The position numbers and the translations under genes were made by a program. From positions 186,001 through 250,000 of the forward strand of contig CAZWLY010000005.1 in NCBI GenBank assembly GCA_964634465.1: DNA of 64,000 nt. The letters run 5' to 3'. The notes under the pieces were generated by a model. It was given only the letters and a program-made list of their open reading frames with translations. It had not been told where the DNA came from and did no database searches. The DNA is from CAZWLY01 sp964634465. Lineage in GTDB: Bacteria; Desulfobacterota; Desulfarculia; G963662305. Shown here one piece after another: positions 45,968 to 53,914 of this stretch. Positions within the stretch are counted from its first letter, which is position 1. The number at the start of each line of letters is the position of its first letter.

Positions 45968-46287
45968 CTGAGCACCACCACCCTGCCGGCCGGGGGTCTG
46001 ACCAACCCCAGCTTGCTTCTGGCGATCTTCTCGACCAGCTCCGGCCGGCGCAGGCTGGCCAACTCCACCCGGAGCTTGCGGTTGAGGTCATAGGCCTGTC
46101 TCAAGTCGGCCTGGAGGGACGATATCTCGTAGCCGAGGTTGATGACCCGTCCGGCCGACCAAGCGTAGGCCAACCCGGCCAGGACCAGGATGGAGACCGC
46201 GCCGACGACCCCCCGGATGCGCCGCTTGCCGGCGCCCTTGGCCGCCCGCCCGGTCTTGCCTCTGGTCGTCCGTCTGGCCACGCTCAA
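45964..46287 (-). CDS. ftsL: Cell division protein FtsL
   Basis: A 107-aa bitopic protein. A highly basic N-terminus (RRTTRGKTGRAAKGAGKRR) leads into a membrane helix near 28-48 (VVGAVSILVLAGLAYAWSAG), then a periplasmic heptad coiled coil (LQADLRQAYDLNRKLRVELASL). Sequence identity within this family is low; size, topology and position between rsmH and ftsI define it. The gene overlaps both neighbours by 4 bases. Confidence 0.88.
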   Translation of the reverse strand: MSVARRTTRGKTGRAAKGAGKRRIRGVVGAVSILVLAGLAYAWSAGRVINLGYEISSLQADLRQAYDLNRKLRVELASLRRPELVEKIARSKLGLVRPPAGRVVVLR

Positions 46288-47219
46288 AGCCTCTCGACCG
46301 CCCGGAGCTTGGCGCTCCGGGCCCTGGGGTTGGCCGCCACTTCCTCGGCCGAGGGAGCGATCGGCTTCCTGGTCAAGACCCGGTAGACCGGCTCCCGGCC
46401 GCAGACGCAGGGCTTCTCCGGGGGGCAGACGCAGCCCTTGGCCCCGGTTCGAAACGCCTCTTTGACCAGCCGGTCCTCCAGGGAGTGATAGGACACCACG
46501 ACCGCCCGCCCCCGTGAGGCCAACACCTCGGGCAGCGTTTGCAGAAAGGCGGTCAGGTTATCCAGCTCGCCGTTGACGGCCAGCCGAAGAGCCTGAAAGA
46601 CCTGGGTGGCCGGATGGATTCTGGTTCGCCTCCCGCTCCGGGGCCGGCCCTTGGCCCTGGCCACGATCTCGGCCAGTCGGGCGGTGGTGGTGATCGGCGC
46701 CTTGGCCCGCTCGACGACGATGGCTTTCGCCACCCGGCCGGCCTGGCGCTCTTCGCCCAGGCGGCTGAACAGCTCTTTGAGCTCCCGTTCGCCGGACCCG
46801 GCGATGATGTCGGCGGCGGTGACTCGGCGACGGCGATCCATACGCATGTCCAGCGGGCCGTCGAGGCTGAAGCTGAAGCCCCGTTCGGCCGCAGCCAGTT
46901 GATCCGATGACAGTCCCAGATCGGCCATCACTCCGCCCACCTTGGTCAGCCCCAATCGGCCAAGCACCTCGACCGCCTCCTGAAAGCCGGCCCTGACCGG
47001 CTCGAAGCGCTCGCCGTAGGCGGCCAGGCGCCGGCCGGCCCGTTTCACGGCCTCCTCGTCCCAGTCGAGACCGATGACCTTGCCCGCACCGGCCTCGAGC
47101 ACCGCCTCGGCATAGCCACCGCCGCCCAGCGTGGCGTCCAGATACACCTCGTCCGATCTGACGCCCAACATCCGAACCACCGTCTCCACGAGCACGGGCC
47201 GGTGTCGGGTGGTTGTCAT
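46284..47219 (-). CDS. rsmH: 16S rRNA (cytosine(1402)-N(4))-methyltransferase
   Basis: A 311-aa SAM-dependent methyltransferase (MraW). HRPVLVETVVRML and YLDATLGGGGYAEAVLEAG form the SAM site, and DLGLSSDQLAAAERGFSF with GPLDMRMD is the family signature. FQALRLAVNGELDNL and VSYHSLEDRLVKEAF lie in the insertion and C-terminal parts. A Cys cluster near the C-terminus (GCVCPPEKPCVCG) is common in RsmH of anaerobes. It starts 3 bases after mraZ. Confidence 0.97.
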   Translation of the reverse strand: MTTTRHRPVLVETVVRMLGVRSDEVYLDATLGGGGYAEAVLEAGAGKVIGLDWDEEAVKRAGRRLAAYGERFEPVRAGFQEAVEVLGRLGLTKVGGVMADLGLSSDQLAAAERGFSFSLDGPLDMRMDRRRRVTAADIIAGSGERELKELFSRLGEERQAGRVAKAIVVERAKAPITTTARLAEIVARAKGRPRSGRRTRIHPATQVFQALRLAVNGELDNLTAFLQTLPEVLASRGRAVVVSYHSLEDRLVKEAFRTGAKGCVCPPEKPCVCGREPVYRVLTRKPIAPSAEEVAANPRARSAKLRAVERL

Positions 47220-47222
47220 CGG

Positions 47223-47672
47223 CTACAGATTGAGGCCGGTTTCAGCCAGTGCTTGCGCGGAGTCGGCCAGGCTGCTCTGAGCGTATTCAAGCTCCTCGGC
47301 CCAGCGCTCGCTGCTCCAGATCTCGAACTTGGTGGTCAGGCCCTGAAGAACGACGTCGTGCTCCAAGCCGGCGTAGGCGCGCAGCGAAGGCGGGATCAGG
47401 ATCCGACCCTGTTTGTCCAGGGAGAGTTCGACCGCGCCGCCCAAGAAGAAGCGCTTGAAGGCCCGAACCTCTCGCCTGAGGTCGCTCTGACGGCTGATTC
47501 GGTCCTCGATCTCCCGCCAGGTCTCCAGCGTGTAGGCCACCAGGCAGCCCTCGAAAGAGTTGGTCACCACCACTCGTTCGTCACCCTCGGCCCGGATCAC
47601 ATCCCGGAACTTGGCCGGAATTGACATCCTGCCCTTGGCGTCGATGGTATAATCAAACCGTCCGCGGAACAT
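47223..47672 (-). CDS. mraZ: Transcriptional regulator MraZ
   Basis: An AbrB-like regulator of about 149 aa that represses its own dcw operon. MFRGRFDYTIDAKGRMSIP is the canonical N-terminus with the DAKGR DNA-binding loop, repeated in the second half as LSLDKQGRILIPPSLR. I use ATG 47672, which gives this standard start. An in-frame GTG at 47708 would add 12 residues but lies within the operator boxes. Transcription should come from the promoter at 47737-47766, and TGGG boxes overlap its start point. Confidence 0.94.
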   Translation of the reverse strand: MFRGRFDYTIDAKGRMSIPAKFRDVIRAEGDERVVVTNSFEGCLVAYTLETWREIEDRISRQSDLRREVRAFKRFFLGGAVELSLDKQGRILIPPSLRAYAGLEHDVVLQGLTTKFEIWSSERWAEELEYAQSSLADSAQALAETGLNL

Positions 47673-47703
47673 CGACCGGGTGATCTCCTCTAACGAGTGG
47701 CTA

Positions 47704-47737
47704 CCCACCCTTTCCCACTTTTACCCACGTATTGCCA
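47704..47737 (-). promoter_or_regulatory. MraZ operator: TGGG boxes at 10-bp pitch
   Basis: On the minus strand TGGG occurs at 47707-47704, 47717-47714 and 47727-47724, with a degenerate TGGC at 47737-47734: three exact boxes and one partial, spaced exactly 10 bp. Direct TGGGN repeats at one helical turn are the known MraZ binding site. They cover the predicted transcription start and touch the -10. Confidence 0.85.
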
Positions 47738-47766
47738 CTCTACCCCCTCTTCTAGTGTTTTGTCAA
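47737..47766 (-). promoter_or_regulatory. Promoter of the mraZ-dcw operon
   Basis: Minus-strand -35 TTGACA (47766-47761), 18-base spacer, -10 TAGAGT (47742-47737). This is the only clear promoter for the 16-kb dcw run seen in the window. Confidence 0.75.
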
Positions 47767-47816
47767 TATATTTCGGCATCTTTGCCCCACCTGCCTCCCA
47801 CTTTTGGCCCCGAAAA

Positions 47817-47844
47817 TTGCACCGCAATATATTGTGTTTATAAT
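47817..47844 (+). promoter_or_regulatory. Orphan rightward promoter
   Basis: TTGCAC (47817-47822), 16 bases, then a perfect TATAAT (47839-47844), in an AT-rich island. No plus-strand gene follows; it points into the 48.0-kb non-coding stretch and the 3' end of the stress-protein gene. Confidence 0.5.
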
Positions 47845-48168
47845 TTCGCTAAATACATTCCGTGGTATAAAAGGGTCGGTTGGGCTAGGCACGAGCCGGG
47901 GCGGGCCGAAAAAAAGTGGCAAACGCCGAGCACTCAAATGGGCCGGTGGGAGATGGTGGGAAGGGTTCGCCGACCGCCGCCCCCGGACGCCGCCGCACCT
48001 CTGCGGACGCCCTCCGGGCGGCCAAGGCGGTGTTGAGAGCGGGTGTTGAGCGGCGCTGCGGGCGGGCGGCGAACTTTCCGTAAAGGCGCTTGGGGCGGGG
48101 TAGGCAGGAAAATCGATCGGCGCGTGATCTCCCGCGCCCCGAGACGACTCGAACGCCTGCGGCTCCGG
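47845..48168 (+). other. Non-coding stretch between mraZ control region and usp
   Basis: About 320 bases. No ORF has credible codon use. The sequence switches from AT-rich to very GC-rich near 47890 and has several short GC inverted repeats (for example around 48000-48040). It could be an untranslated RNA made from the TATAAT promoter at 47839, but I cannot match it to RNase P, tmRNA or SRP RNA signatures. Confidence 0.3.
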
Positions 48169-49107
48169 CTAGACGATCACCCAGACCGCCAAATCCTGAG
48201 CCCCCTGGATGACCCTGGTGGTGATCGAGCCCAGAAACACGTCCTTGGCCTTGGAGACGCCCCGGCGGCCGATAACCACCGTCCGGCAATCGTTTTCCCG
48301 AGCGTCTTCGAGGATGGCCCGGGCGATCTCCAACCTCTTGGACTTGAAGTGGACGTCGATGCTGTCTCTGGGTACGCCCTGCTCGGTGAGCATCTTTATC
48401 GCTTCGGTGAAGAAGGTCTCCAGGCAGCGATTCTCTTCCCGGTGCAACAACTCCTCATCGAGCCGCCTCAACTCCTCGTCCATCTCCAGGGGGCAGTCCC
48501 TGGCCAGTGAGGTGGAAACATGGCAAAGAGTGATCTTCAACTCCGGGTGGCGAGAGGCGATGAACCCGACGTGATCCACGGCCCGGAAGCTGTCGTCCGA
48601 TCCGTCCAGGGCGACCAGGATGTTCTTGCCCAGAGCCGCGCCGTCTACGACCCAGACGGGAATGGACTGGGCCTCGTGGACGATCTTCTGGGAGACCGAA
48701 CCGATGAAGAGTTCCTGGAAGCGGCCGAGGCCTCGGCGACCCACGACCAAGGCGTCGAAGAGTCCGTTTTGAGCCTCGAAGACGATGCTCTTGGCCACGC
48801 CTCCCCTGGCCGAGGCGAGCCGGCGCTCGATTCGATCGGCCGGCACGCCGGAGCGGACAAGCTCCTCCCAGCAGCGCTCGACGACGCTTTCGGCCTGTCT
48901 TTTCAGCTTGGACTGGAACATCTTCAGCTTGGCCAGGGCGTCGCCGCTGGTCCGGGCGTCCTGGACCAATCCGGGCGGCGGAGCAGCCATCATGTGCATC
49001 AACACGATCTTGAAGTCTTCCACCTGACCGAAGGTGCTGCCCAGATAGCGAACCGCATCCAAGCTGTGGTGAGACCCGTCGACCGCGGCCAGAACCTTTC
49101 GCTCCAT
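48169..49107 (-). CDS. Tandem universal stress protein
   Basis: A 312-aa protein with two UspA domains. Domain 1 (1-155) has VLAAVDGSHHSLDAV and the ATP-type loop VVGRRGLGRFQELFIGS; domain 2 (160-312) has ILVALDGSDDSFRAV and VIGRRGVSKAKDVFLGS. Both nucleotide loops (G-x2-G-x9-G-S type) look functional. Such tandem Usp proteins act in the cytoplasm under starvation or energy stress; the effector is unknown. It lies 51 bases after the ttcA-like gene and behind GAGGAGGAGG, so probably co-transcribed with it. Confidence 0.92.
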   Translation of the reverse strand: MERKVLAAVDGSHHSLDAVRYLGSTFGQVEDFKIVLMHMMAAPPPGLVQDARTSGDALAKLKMFQSKLKRQAESVVERCWEELVRSGVPADRIERRLASARGGVAKSIVFEAQNGLFDALVVGRRGLGRFQELFIGSVSQKIVHEAQSIPVWVVDGAALGKNILVALDGSDDSFRAVDHVGFIASRHPELKITLCHVSTSLARDCPLEMDEELRRLDEELLHREENRCLETFFTEAIKMLTEQGVPRDSIDVHFKSKRLEIARAILEDARENDCRTVVIGRRGVSKAKDVFLGSITTRVIQGAQDLAVWVIV

Positions 49108-49158
49108 CGACCTCCTCCTCGTCTCGCTCTCCGTTCCTCGCCGTCATCCGCCGCAGCC

Positions 49159-49875
49159 TCAGCCGCCCATGGGCTCGGGTAGGTTGTCGGGATCGATTCG
49201 GCTTATCCCGTGCCAGATGTTCTGCCGGGCCTTGGGGTGTCCCTTGAGCAAGCCCTGGAGGTGGCGGCGCATCCGGGCCCGGGAAGTCTCTTCGGCCAGG
49301 GCGCACTTGGTCTCCTGGACCGGCAACCCCTTTGTCGCGGCGAACTTGGCCAGTTTGGCCGCCGGAATCCTCATCAACGGCCGGATCACCCTGAATTTGC
49401 CGCGGTGAAAATCCTGACTGGCCGGCATGGTCGAACCCCGGCCGTTGAAGACGAGGTTCATGAAAAACGTCTCGATAATGTCGTCCATGTTGTGGCCCAG
49501 GGCGACGACGTTGGCGCCCAGCAGATCGGCCGCCTCGAACATCCGGCGTCGCCTCAGCCTGGCGCACTCGTAACACGACCCCAGTTCGGCCGGATCCCAG
49601 TCGGCCTCCACCCGAGTCAGTTTCACCTCCAGCGCCCGGCAGAAATCTTCCAACTGCCGGCGGTTGACGCCCGGCAGGCCCAAATCGACCCAGACCGCGG
49701 ACAAGTCGTAGTCGATGGGGATCTTCGGCCTCCGGTCGGCCAACAGCCAGAGCAGTGACACCGAATCCTTCCCGCCGGACAAGCCAACGGCGATGTGATC
49801 CCCCGCCTCAATCAGCCGGCCGTGATGGACCACCTTGCCGAAGAGGGAGACCGTCTCCTTTTCCAGATAAGACAT
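49159..49875 (-). CDS. TtcA-like tRNA 2-thiolation ATPase
   Basis: A PP-loop ATPase of about 238 aa in the TtcA/TilS group. AVGLSGGKDSVSLLWLL is the PP-loop, CYECARLRRR holds the CxxC that ligates an Fe-S cluster in TtcA proteins, and ALGHNMDDIIETFFMNL is a family block. A later Cys in ETKCALAEE may be the third ligand. TtcA makes 2-thiocytidine-32 in tRNA, so this role is likely but not certain. An in-frame TTG at 49911 would add 12 residues; ATG 49875 is preferred. Two matched palindromes lie upstream. Confidence 0.88.
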   Translation of the reverse strand: MSYLEKETVSLFGKVVHHGRLIEAGDHIAVGLSGGKDSVSLLWLLADRRPKIPIDYDLSAVWVDLGLPGVNRRQLEDFCRALEVKLTRVEADWDPAELGSCYECARLRRRRMFEAADLLGANVVALGHNMDDIIETFFMNLVFNGRGSTMPASQDFHRGKFRVIRPLMRIPAAKLAKFAATKGLPVQETKCALAEETSRARMRRHLQGLLKGHPKARQNIWHGISRIDPDNLPEPMGG

Positions 49876-49925
49876 AGGAATCAGTCTATCGGCTCGGTTC
49901 GGCCATGGCAAGCTCGACCCTTTTG

Positions 49926-49939
49926 TGGGTATTTGCCCA
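49926..49939 (+). repeat. Palindromic site A, TGGGTATTTGCCCA
   Basis: A TGGG-N6-CCCA inverted repeat in the divergent ttcA/DUF456 intergenic region. Site B at 49968-49981, read on the other strand, is TGGGTAATTGCCCA and differs at one base. Centres are 42 bp apart, four helical turns. Confidence 0.6.
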
Positions 49940-49967
49940 AGTTATCGACCGGCACTGAAACTGCATC

Positions 49968-49981
49968 TGGGCAATTACCCA
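49968..49981 (-). repeat. Palindromic site B, TGGGTAATTGCCCA
   Basis: Partner of site A (49926-49939), in opposite orientation. Together they look like a two-site operator for an unidentified dimeric regulator controlling ttcA-usp, the DUF456 gene, or both. Confidence 0.6.
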
Positions 49982-50107
49982 ATTATCTTTGGAGCGCGTC
50001 CACGTTGGACAGTGGGCCGGAAATATGATAACAGGATTGCCGGACAATCTGGAGTCGGCGAGTGTTATTCGGCCGCCTGTTGGTCAACTCGTCGACGAAG
50101 GTGATTC

Positions 50108-50593
50108 ATGACCTTGGCTCTGACCTGGACGCTGACCGGAGTGCTCTTGGCCGTCGGCCTGATCGGCTCGGTGATGCCGGCCATTCCCGGCCCGATCGTC
50201 ATCTTCGCCGCGGCGCTCGTCCACGCCCTGTTGACCGACTTCGCCGAGGTGGGGGCGGGGGTTCTGATCTTTCTCGGCGCCGTCGCCGGCGGCCTCCAGG
50301 TGGTCGATTATCTGGCCGGAGCCTATGGGGCCAAAAAGTTGGGCGGCACCAAAGCCGGCATGATCGGCTCCATCCTCGGCTCGCTGGTGGGGTTGATCGC
50401 CTTCAGTCTCATCGGCCTGGCCGTGGGCTGCTTCCTCGGCGCCGTCGCCGGCGAACTGATCGGCGCCAGGCAGAGCCTCGGCGACTCCGTCAAAGTCGGC
50501 CTCGGCAGCCTGATCGGTCTCTTCGCCTCCACGGTCATTCGGGTCGCCGCCTCGATCGCCATGGTCATCGTCTTCCTGGTCGCCGCCATCTGA
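50108..50593 (+). CDS. DUF456 family membrane protein
   Basis: A 161-aa, very hydrophobic, Gly/Ala-rich inner-membrane protein with four to five helices. It opens with a helix containing GSVMPAIPGPIVIFAAAL, the proline-containing DUF456 signature, followed by DYLAGAYGAKKLGGTKAG and G-rich helices with repeated GxxxG spacing. The family has no established function. The gene is transcribed away from ttcA across the paired-palindrome region; ATG 50108 follows GAAGGTGATTC. Confidence 0.88.
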   Translation: MTLALTWTLTGVLLAVGLIGSVMPAIPGPIVIFAAALVHALLTDFAEVGAGVLIFLGAVAGGLQVVDYLAGAYGAKKLGGTKAGMIGSILGSLVGLIAFSLIGLAVGCFLGAVAGELIGARQSLGDSVKVGLGSLIGLFASTVIRVAASIAMVIVFLVAAI

Positions 50594-50793
50594 AAAAGAA
50601 ATGAATCCCCGGCCGGGGGCGAAAAGCGCTGGTCCGGTCCGCCCGCCGACCGAGCCACTGGATTCCCTCGCCGGCGACACTCCGCCCCGGCGATTTAAGC
50701 CGGATCACAGACCAGCCGGATCGAGTGCTCCCCGGCGATCGTCACCGCCGGCCCGAATCGATATGTTTCAAGAAACGCAGTCCGGAGCGATCT

Positions 50794-51450
50794 TTACCGC
50801 CGCACCTGGTGAAAGAGCTCCACCAACTCCTCCAGCGAGCCCAGCACCAGGTCGGCCTCTTTGAAACCGGCGGCGTCGATGCGGCCGGTGGTGATGCCGC
50901 AGGCCCAGGCCCCGACCGAACGGGCGGCGGCGACGTCGATGGGGTGATCGCCCACGACCAGGCACCTGTCGGCGGCAACGGCCAGGCCGGTCAGAACGCG
51001 GCGCATGTGCTCCGGGGCCGGTTTGGGTTTGGGAGCGTCTTCGCGGGGAACGAAGAGATGGCACCAATCGGCTATGTCCGGGAAAACGGCGGTCACGGCC
51101 CGGCGGCAGTTGCGGGTGATGATGGCCAAACCGAGCCCCAATCCGCCCAGCCGAGCCAGTACCTGGCGGACTCCCGGAAAGAGCCGCCCCGCCCTGGCCG
51201 CGGCCATCTCCCGTTCGACTATCAACTCGTGCGCTTCAGCGGCGAAGCGCCGGCCCAGCCGGCCGTTCTTTCGAGCCAGGTCGTCGATCATCTCCAGCAC
51301 GTAGTCTCCCTGGGCCGACTCCCAGTCCAGGCCGTAGCCAACGGCGAGGTCATGGATTTCCCGGCGCATGGCGGCGAAGTCGATGGTCAACTCGGCCAGG
51401 GTGCCGTCGAAGTCGAAAGTGACAAGCTCTATGGCGCTCGGTCGAAACAA
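50794..51450 (-). CDS. HAD-superfamily hydrolase (phosphoglycolate phosphatase-like)
   Basis: A 218-aa HAD phosphatase with a helical C1 cap. Motif I is DFDGTLAEL (nucleophile and acid Asp), motif II ITRN, motif III a Lys in APKPKPAPEHM, and motif IV VVGDHPIDVAAA. The PKPKP segment is typical of the phosphoglycolate phosphatase/pyrophosphatase branch. TTG 51450 follows GGGAGGCGGAT. It is probably co-transcribed with the M23 peptidase gene, whose stop lies 48 bases before it on the same strand. Substrate unknown. Confidence 0.9.
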   Translation of the reverse strand: MFRPSAIELVTFDFDGTLAELTIDFAAMRREIHDLAVGYGLDWESAQGDYVLEMIDDLARKNGRLGRRFAAEAHELIVEREMAAARAGRLFPGVRQVLARLGGLGLGLAIITRNCRRAVTAVFPDIADWCHLFVPREDAPKPKPAPEHMRRVLTGLAVAADRCLVVGDHPIDVAAARSVGAWACGITTGRIDAAGFKEADLVLGSLEELVELFHQVRR

Positions 51451-51498
51451 ATCCGCCTCCCGGCCGCCTCGGCCGGCGCGAAAGGACGCCGGGCCGAC

Positions 51499-52413
51499 CT
51501 AATCGAGAATGTAGTTGTAGGGGTTGACCGGCTTGCCGTTGAGCCAGACTTCGTAGTGAAGGTGGGAGCCGGTGGACCGGCCGGAGTTGCCCATCTGGGC
51601 GATCTGTTGGCCGCGCTTGACCAACTGGCCCGACTTGACCAAGGCCCGACGCAGGTGGGCGTAGCGGGTCTTGAGGCCGTAACCATGGTTGATCTCGATG
51701 ATCCGGCCGTAGCCGCCTTCACGCCCGACCCGGGCGACGATGCCGTCGGCCGGGGCGTAGATGGGCGAGCGGTACTTGTTGGCGATATCCAGTCCCTTGT
51801 GGAACTCCCTCTTGCCGGTGAAGGGCGAACGCCGCATGCCAAAGGTGGAAGTGATCCACCCCCGGGCCGGCCAGATGGACGGCGTGGCCGCCAGGACCGA
51901 CTTGCGCGACTCCAGGAAAGATTGCAGCTCCTGCTGGGTCTGCTCCGACAGGCTGGCCTCGTGGCTGAGCCGCTCCAGCTCCCGGCGCATGGCCTTCATC
52001 TGGCGGTTGAGCTGTTTTTCCAGAGCCCACTTGGGCTTGGAGGCTTCGCTGTCCGAACCGCCCTGACCTTGATAAGCGCCGGCGGCGCCGGCGGTCTCCA
52101 AACCCAGAACGACCTTGAGCTTGTGGTTGAACTGACTCAGCTTCTCCATCTCGGCCCTGAACTCGCTGAGCCGTTCGGTGAAGCCGATTATCTCGGTGCG
52201 CTGAGCCAGATTTTCTTTCTGGAGGCGATTGATGTCCGGCAGGGCCTTTTTGAGACGGTAGTAGTCATGCCCGAAATAGGCCGCGGCCAGACCGAGGCAG
52301 ATCAGCAGCGACGCCACCCCGCCGACGAGCCAGGAGCGCAAGCGGAATCGCCGCACCCGGGCGTGGCCTTCGGGCGGCAGCAGGATGACCGTGTAGCCTT
52401 TAGGTAGACGCAA
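51499..52413 (-). CDS. M23-family metallopeptidase, membrane-anchored
   Basis: A 304-aa envelope peptidase of the NlpD/LytM type. A basic N-terminus (HARVRRFRLRS) precedes one membrane helix near 27-48. A long coiled coil (about 55-170; LQKENLAQRTEIIGFTERL) follows, and then the M23 domain with FHKGLDIA and SHLHYEVW, the zinc H-x3-D and H-x-H set. The full set is present, so it should be an active endopeptidase rather than an EnvC/NlpD-type activator. TTG 52413 follows AAGGGAATTCGGC. Confidence 0.92.
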   Translation of the reverse strand: MRLPKGYTVILLPPEGHARVRRFRLRSWLVGGVASLLICLGLAAAYFGHDYYRLKKALPDINRLQKENLAQRTEIIGFTERLSEFRAEMEKLSQFNHKLKVVLGLETAGAAGAYQGQGGSDSEASKPKWALEKQLNRQMKAMRRELERLSHEASLSEQTQQELQSFLESRKSVLAATPSIWPARGWITSTFGMRRSPFTGKREFHKGLDIANKYRSPIYAPADGIVARVGREGGYGRIIEINHGYGLKTRYAHLRRALVKSGQLVKRGQQIAQMGNSGRSTGSHLHYEVWLNGKPVNPYNYILD

Positions 52414-52626
52414 GCCGAATTCCCTTGGGGTTGGGTTGCCAATGTCTTACCCTACCTGGAAGGGGGTTGTCAACCGGCTAGCCTTGATCCGGCCGCCGCC
52501 GAAGTGGTAAACTGGCCCCCTGTGAAATCGGGATCTGACGCAACCCTTGCAAGAGACGACAATATTCCATTTATTGGACCTTACATTGAGGGGATAATTT
52601 TTTTGGCGCCCCGCCCGAGCGACGGT

Positions 52627-52650
52627 CACGGCCGGCGTAAACCGGCCGTG
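52627..52650. other. Perfect 9-bp inverted repeat upstream of the M24 gene
   Basis: CACGGCCGG (52627-52635), 6-base loop, CCGGCCGTG (52642-52650), 35 bases before ATG 52685. It follows an AT-rich patch with GATAAT and a run of seven T. It could be an operator or a 5'-leader hairpin. Confidence 0.5.
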
Positions 52651-52684
52651 AATAGTAACCGAACAGCCATTCCCGTGGGTTGAT

Positions 52685-53914
52685 ATGGTAGCCAAATCCG
52701 ACTCGCATCTGTTTCCTGAATGCTATCCGCTGGTTCCCCCTCGGGAGATTCTTGACCGGCAGGCCGCCTTGACCGAGGCGCTGGCCGGCGAGGTCGACGC
52801 GGCGCTCATCTCCTGGCCGGCCGATCTGTTCTATCTGACCGGCTCCAATCAGATCGGCCACCTGCTCGTCGCTCCCGGTCGGGAGCCGGTCTTCCTGGTT
52901 CGGCGCACTCCGGATCGAGCCGCGGCCGAAGGCCCGCTCGCCGTGGCGCCGCTCAACGGCTTCGGCGATCTGGGCCGGGCGGTCGAGGACCTCCTCGGCC
53001 GAAGGCCGGCCCGACTGGGCCTCGCTTTGGACGTGACGCCCCATCGGGAGGTCGCCTCCCTCAGCGAGCAATTGGGGGGACCGGAGCTCTTCGACCTGAG
53101 CCCGACGATCATGCGGCTGCGCTCGGTCAAAAGCCAGTGGGAGATCGACCAGATCACCCAGGCCGGCCGGATAAACCGTGAGGTGATGGCCAAGGTGCCC
53201 CGGATGTTCAAGCCGCACATGACCGAGGCCGATCTGGCCGGAGCGATGATGCACGAGGCCATGGCCCTGGGCTGCCAGGCCTTCATGCGTACTCGAAGCG
53301 TCGTCGGCGAGATGTACCCGTGGCACGTCGTCGCCGGCGACCGGGCGTTGTTGACCAGTCGGGTGGAGGCCCCCTTCGGCGGACTGGGCGCCTCGCCCTC
53401 CTTCCCTCAGGGCGCCTCCCTGGCGCCCATCGGACCGGGCGAGATGATCCTGGCCGATTTCGGGTGCTGCTACCTGGGCTACCTGGCCGACGTGACCCGC
53501 ATGTTCAGTTGGGGGCCGCCGCCCGAGCGCGGCCTGGAGGCCTATCGGGCCCTGATCGAAATCCAAGAGCGGCTGATGGCCGCCTTGGTGCCGGGAGCCG
53601 ACGGCCAGGATCTCTACCGGCTGGCCATGGAGACGGCTGAGGAACTGGGCTTCGGCCTGGAATTCCTGGGCCAAGGGGCAGCCGAGATCAAGTTCGTCGG
53701 CCACGGCGTCGGCCTCGAAATCAGCGAGCCGCCGTACCTGGCCAAGAATCGAAAAGAGCTGCTCGAGGCCGGTCAGACGCTGGCCCTGGAGTTGAAAATG
53801 GTTCTGCCCGGCCTGGGCGCGGTCGGGCTGGAGAACACGGTCCTCGTCACACCCGAGGGCGGCCGGCTGCTCTCCGACGCCAACGAGGAATTCATCCAGA
53901 TCGAAGCGAGTTGA
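52685..53914 (+). CDS. M24-family Xaa-Pro-type aminopeptidase
   Basis: A 409-aa pita-bread metallopeptidase with an N-terminal creatinase-like domain (about 1-165; DLFYLTGSNQIGHLLVAPG). In the catalytic domain the dimetal ligands are the Asp of LADFGCCY, the Asp of LADVTRMFSWG, His of GHGVGLEISEPP, Glu of ALELKMVLPG and Glu of GLENTVLV; all five are present. It is a dipeptidase or aminopeptidase P-like enzyme acting on Xaa-Pro bonds in the cytoplasm. The next gene overlaps or abuts its stop, suggesting co-transcription. Confidence 0.92.
   Translation: MVAKSDSHLFPECYPLVPPREILDRQAALTEALAGEVDAALISWPADLFYLTGSNQIGHLLVAPGREPVFLVRRTPDRAAAEGPLAVAPLNGFGDLGRAVEDLLGRRPARLGLALDVTPHREVASLSEQLGGPELFDLSPTIMRLRSVKSQWEIDQITQAGRINREVMAKVPRMFKPHMTEADLAGAMMHEAMALGCQAFMRTRSVVGEMYPWHVVAGDRALLTSRVEAPFGGLGASPSFPQGASLAPIGPGEMILADFGCCYLGYLADVTRMFSWGPPPERGLEAYRALIEIQERLMAALVPGADGQDLYRLAMETAEELGFGLEFLGQGAAEIKFVGHGVGLEISEPPYLAKNRKELLEAGQTLALELKMVLPGLGAVGLENTVLVTPEGGRLLSDANEEFIQIEAS

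Noticed and set aside
47673..47708. Longer mraZ start at GTG 47708
   Set aside because: It would put the start codon inside the operator boxes and adds residues that MraZ proteins lack.
47939..47960. Further TGGG boxes resembling MraZ sites
   Set aside because: Only two are at 10-bp pitch, there is no promoter nearby in the right orientation, and the region is G-rich.
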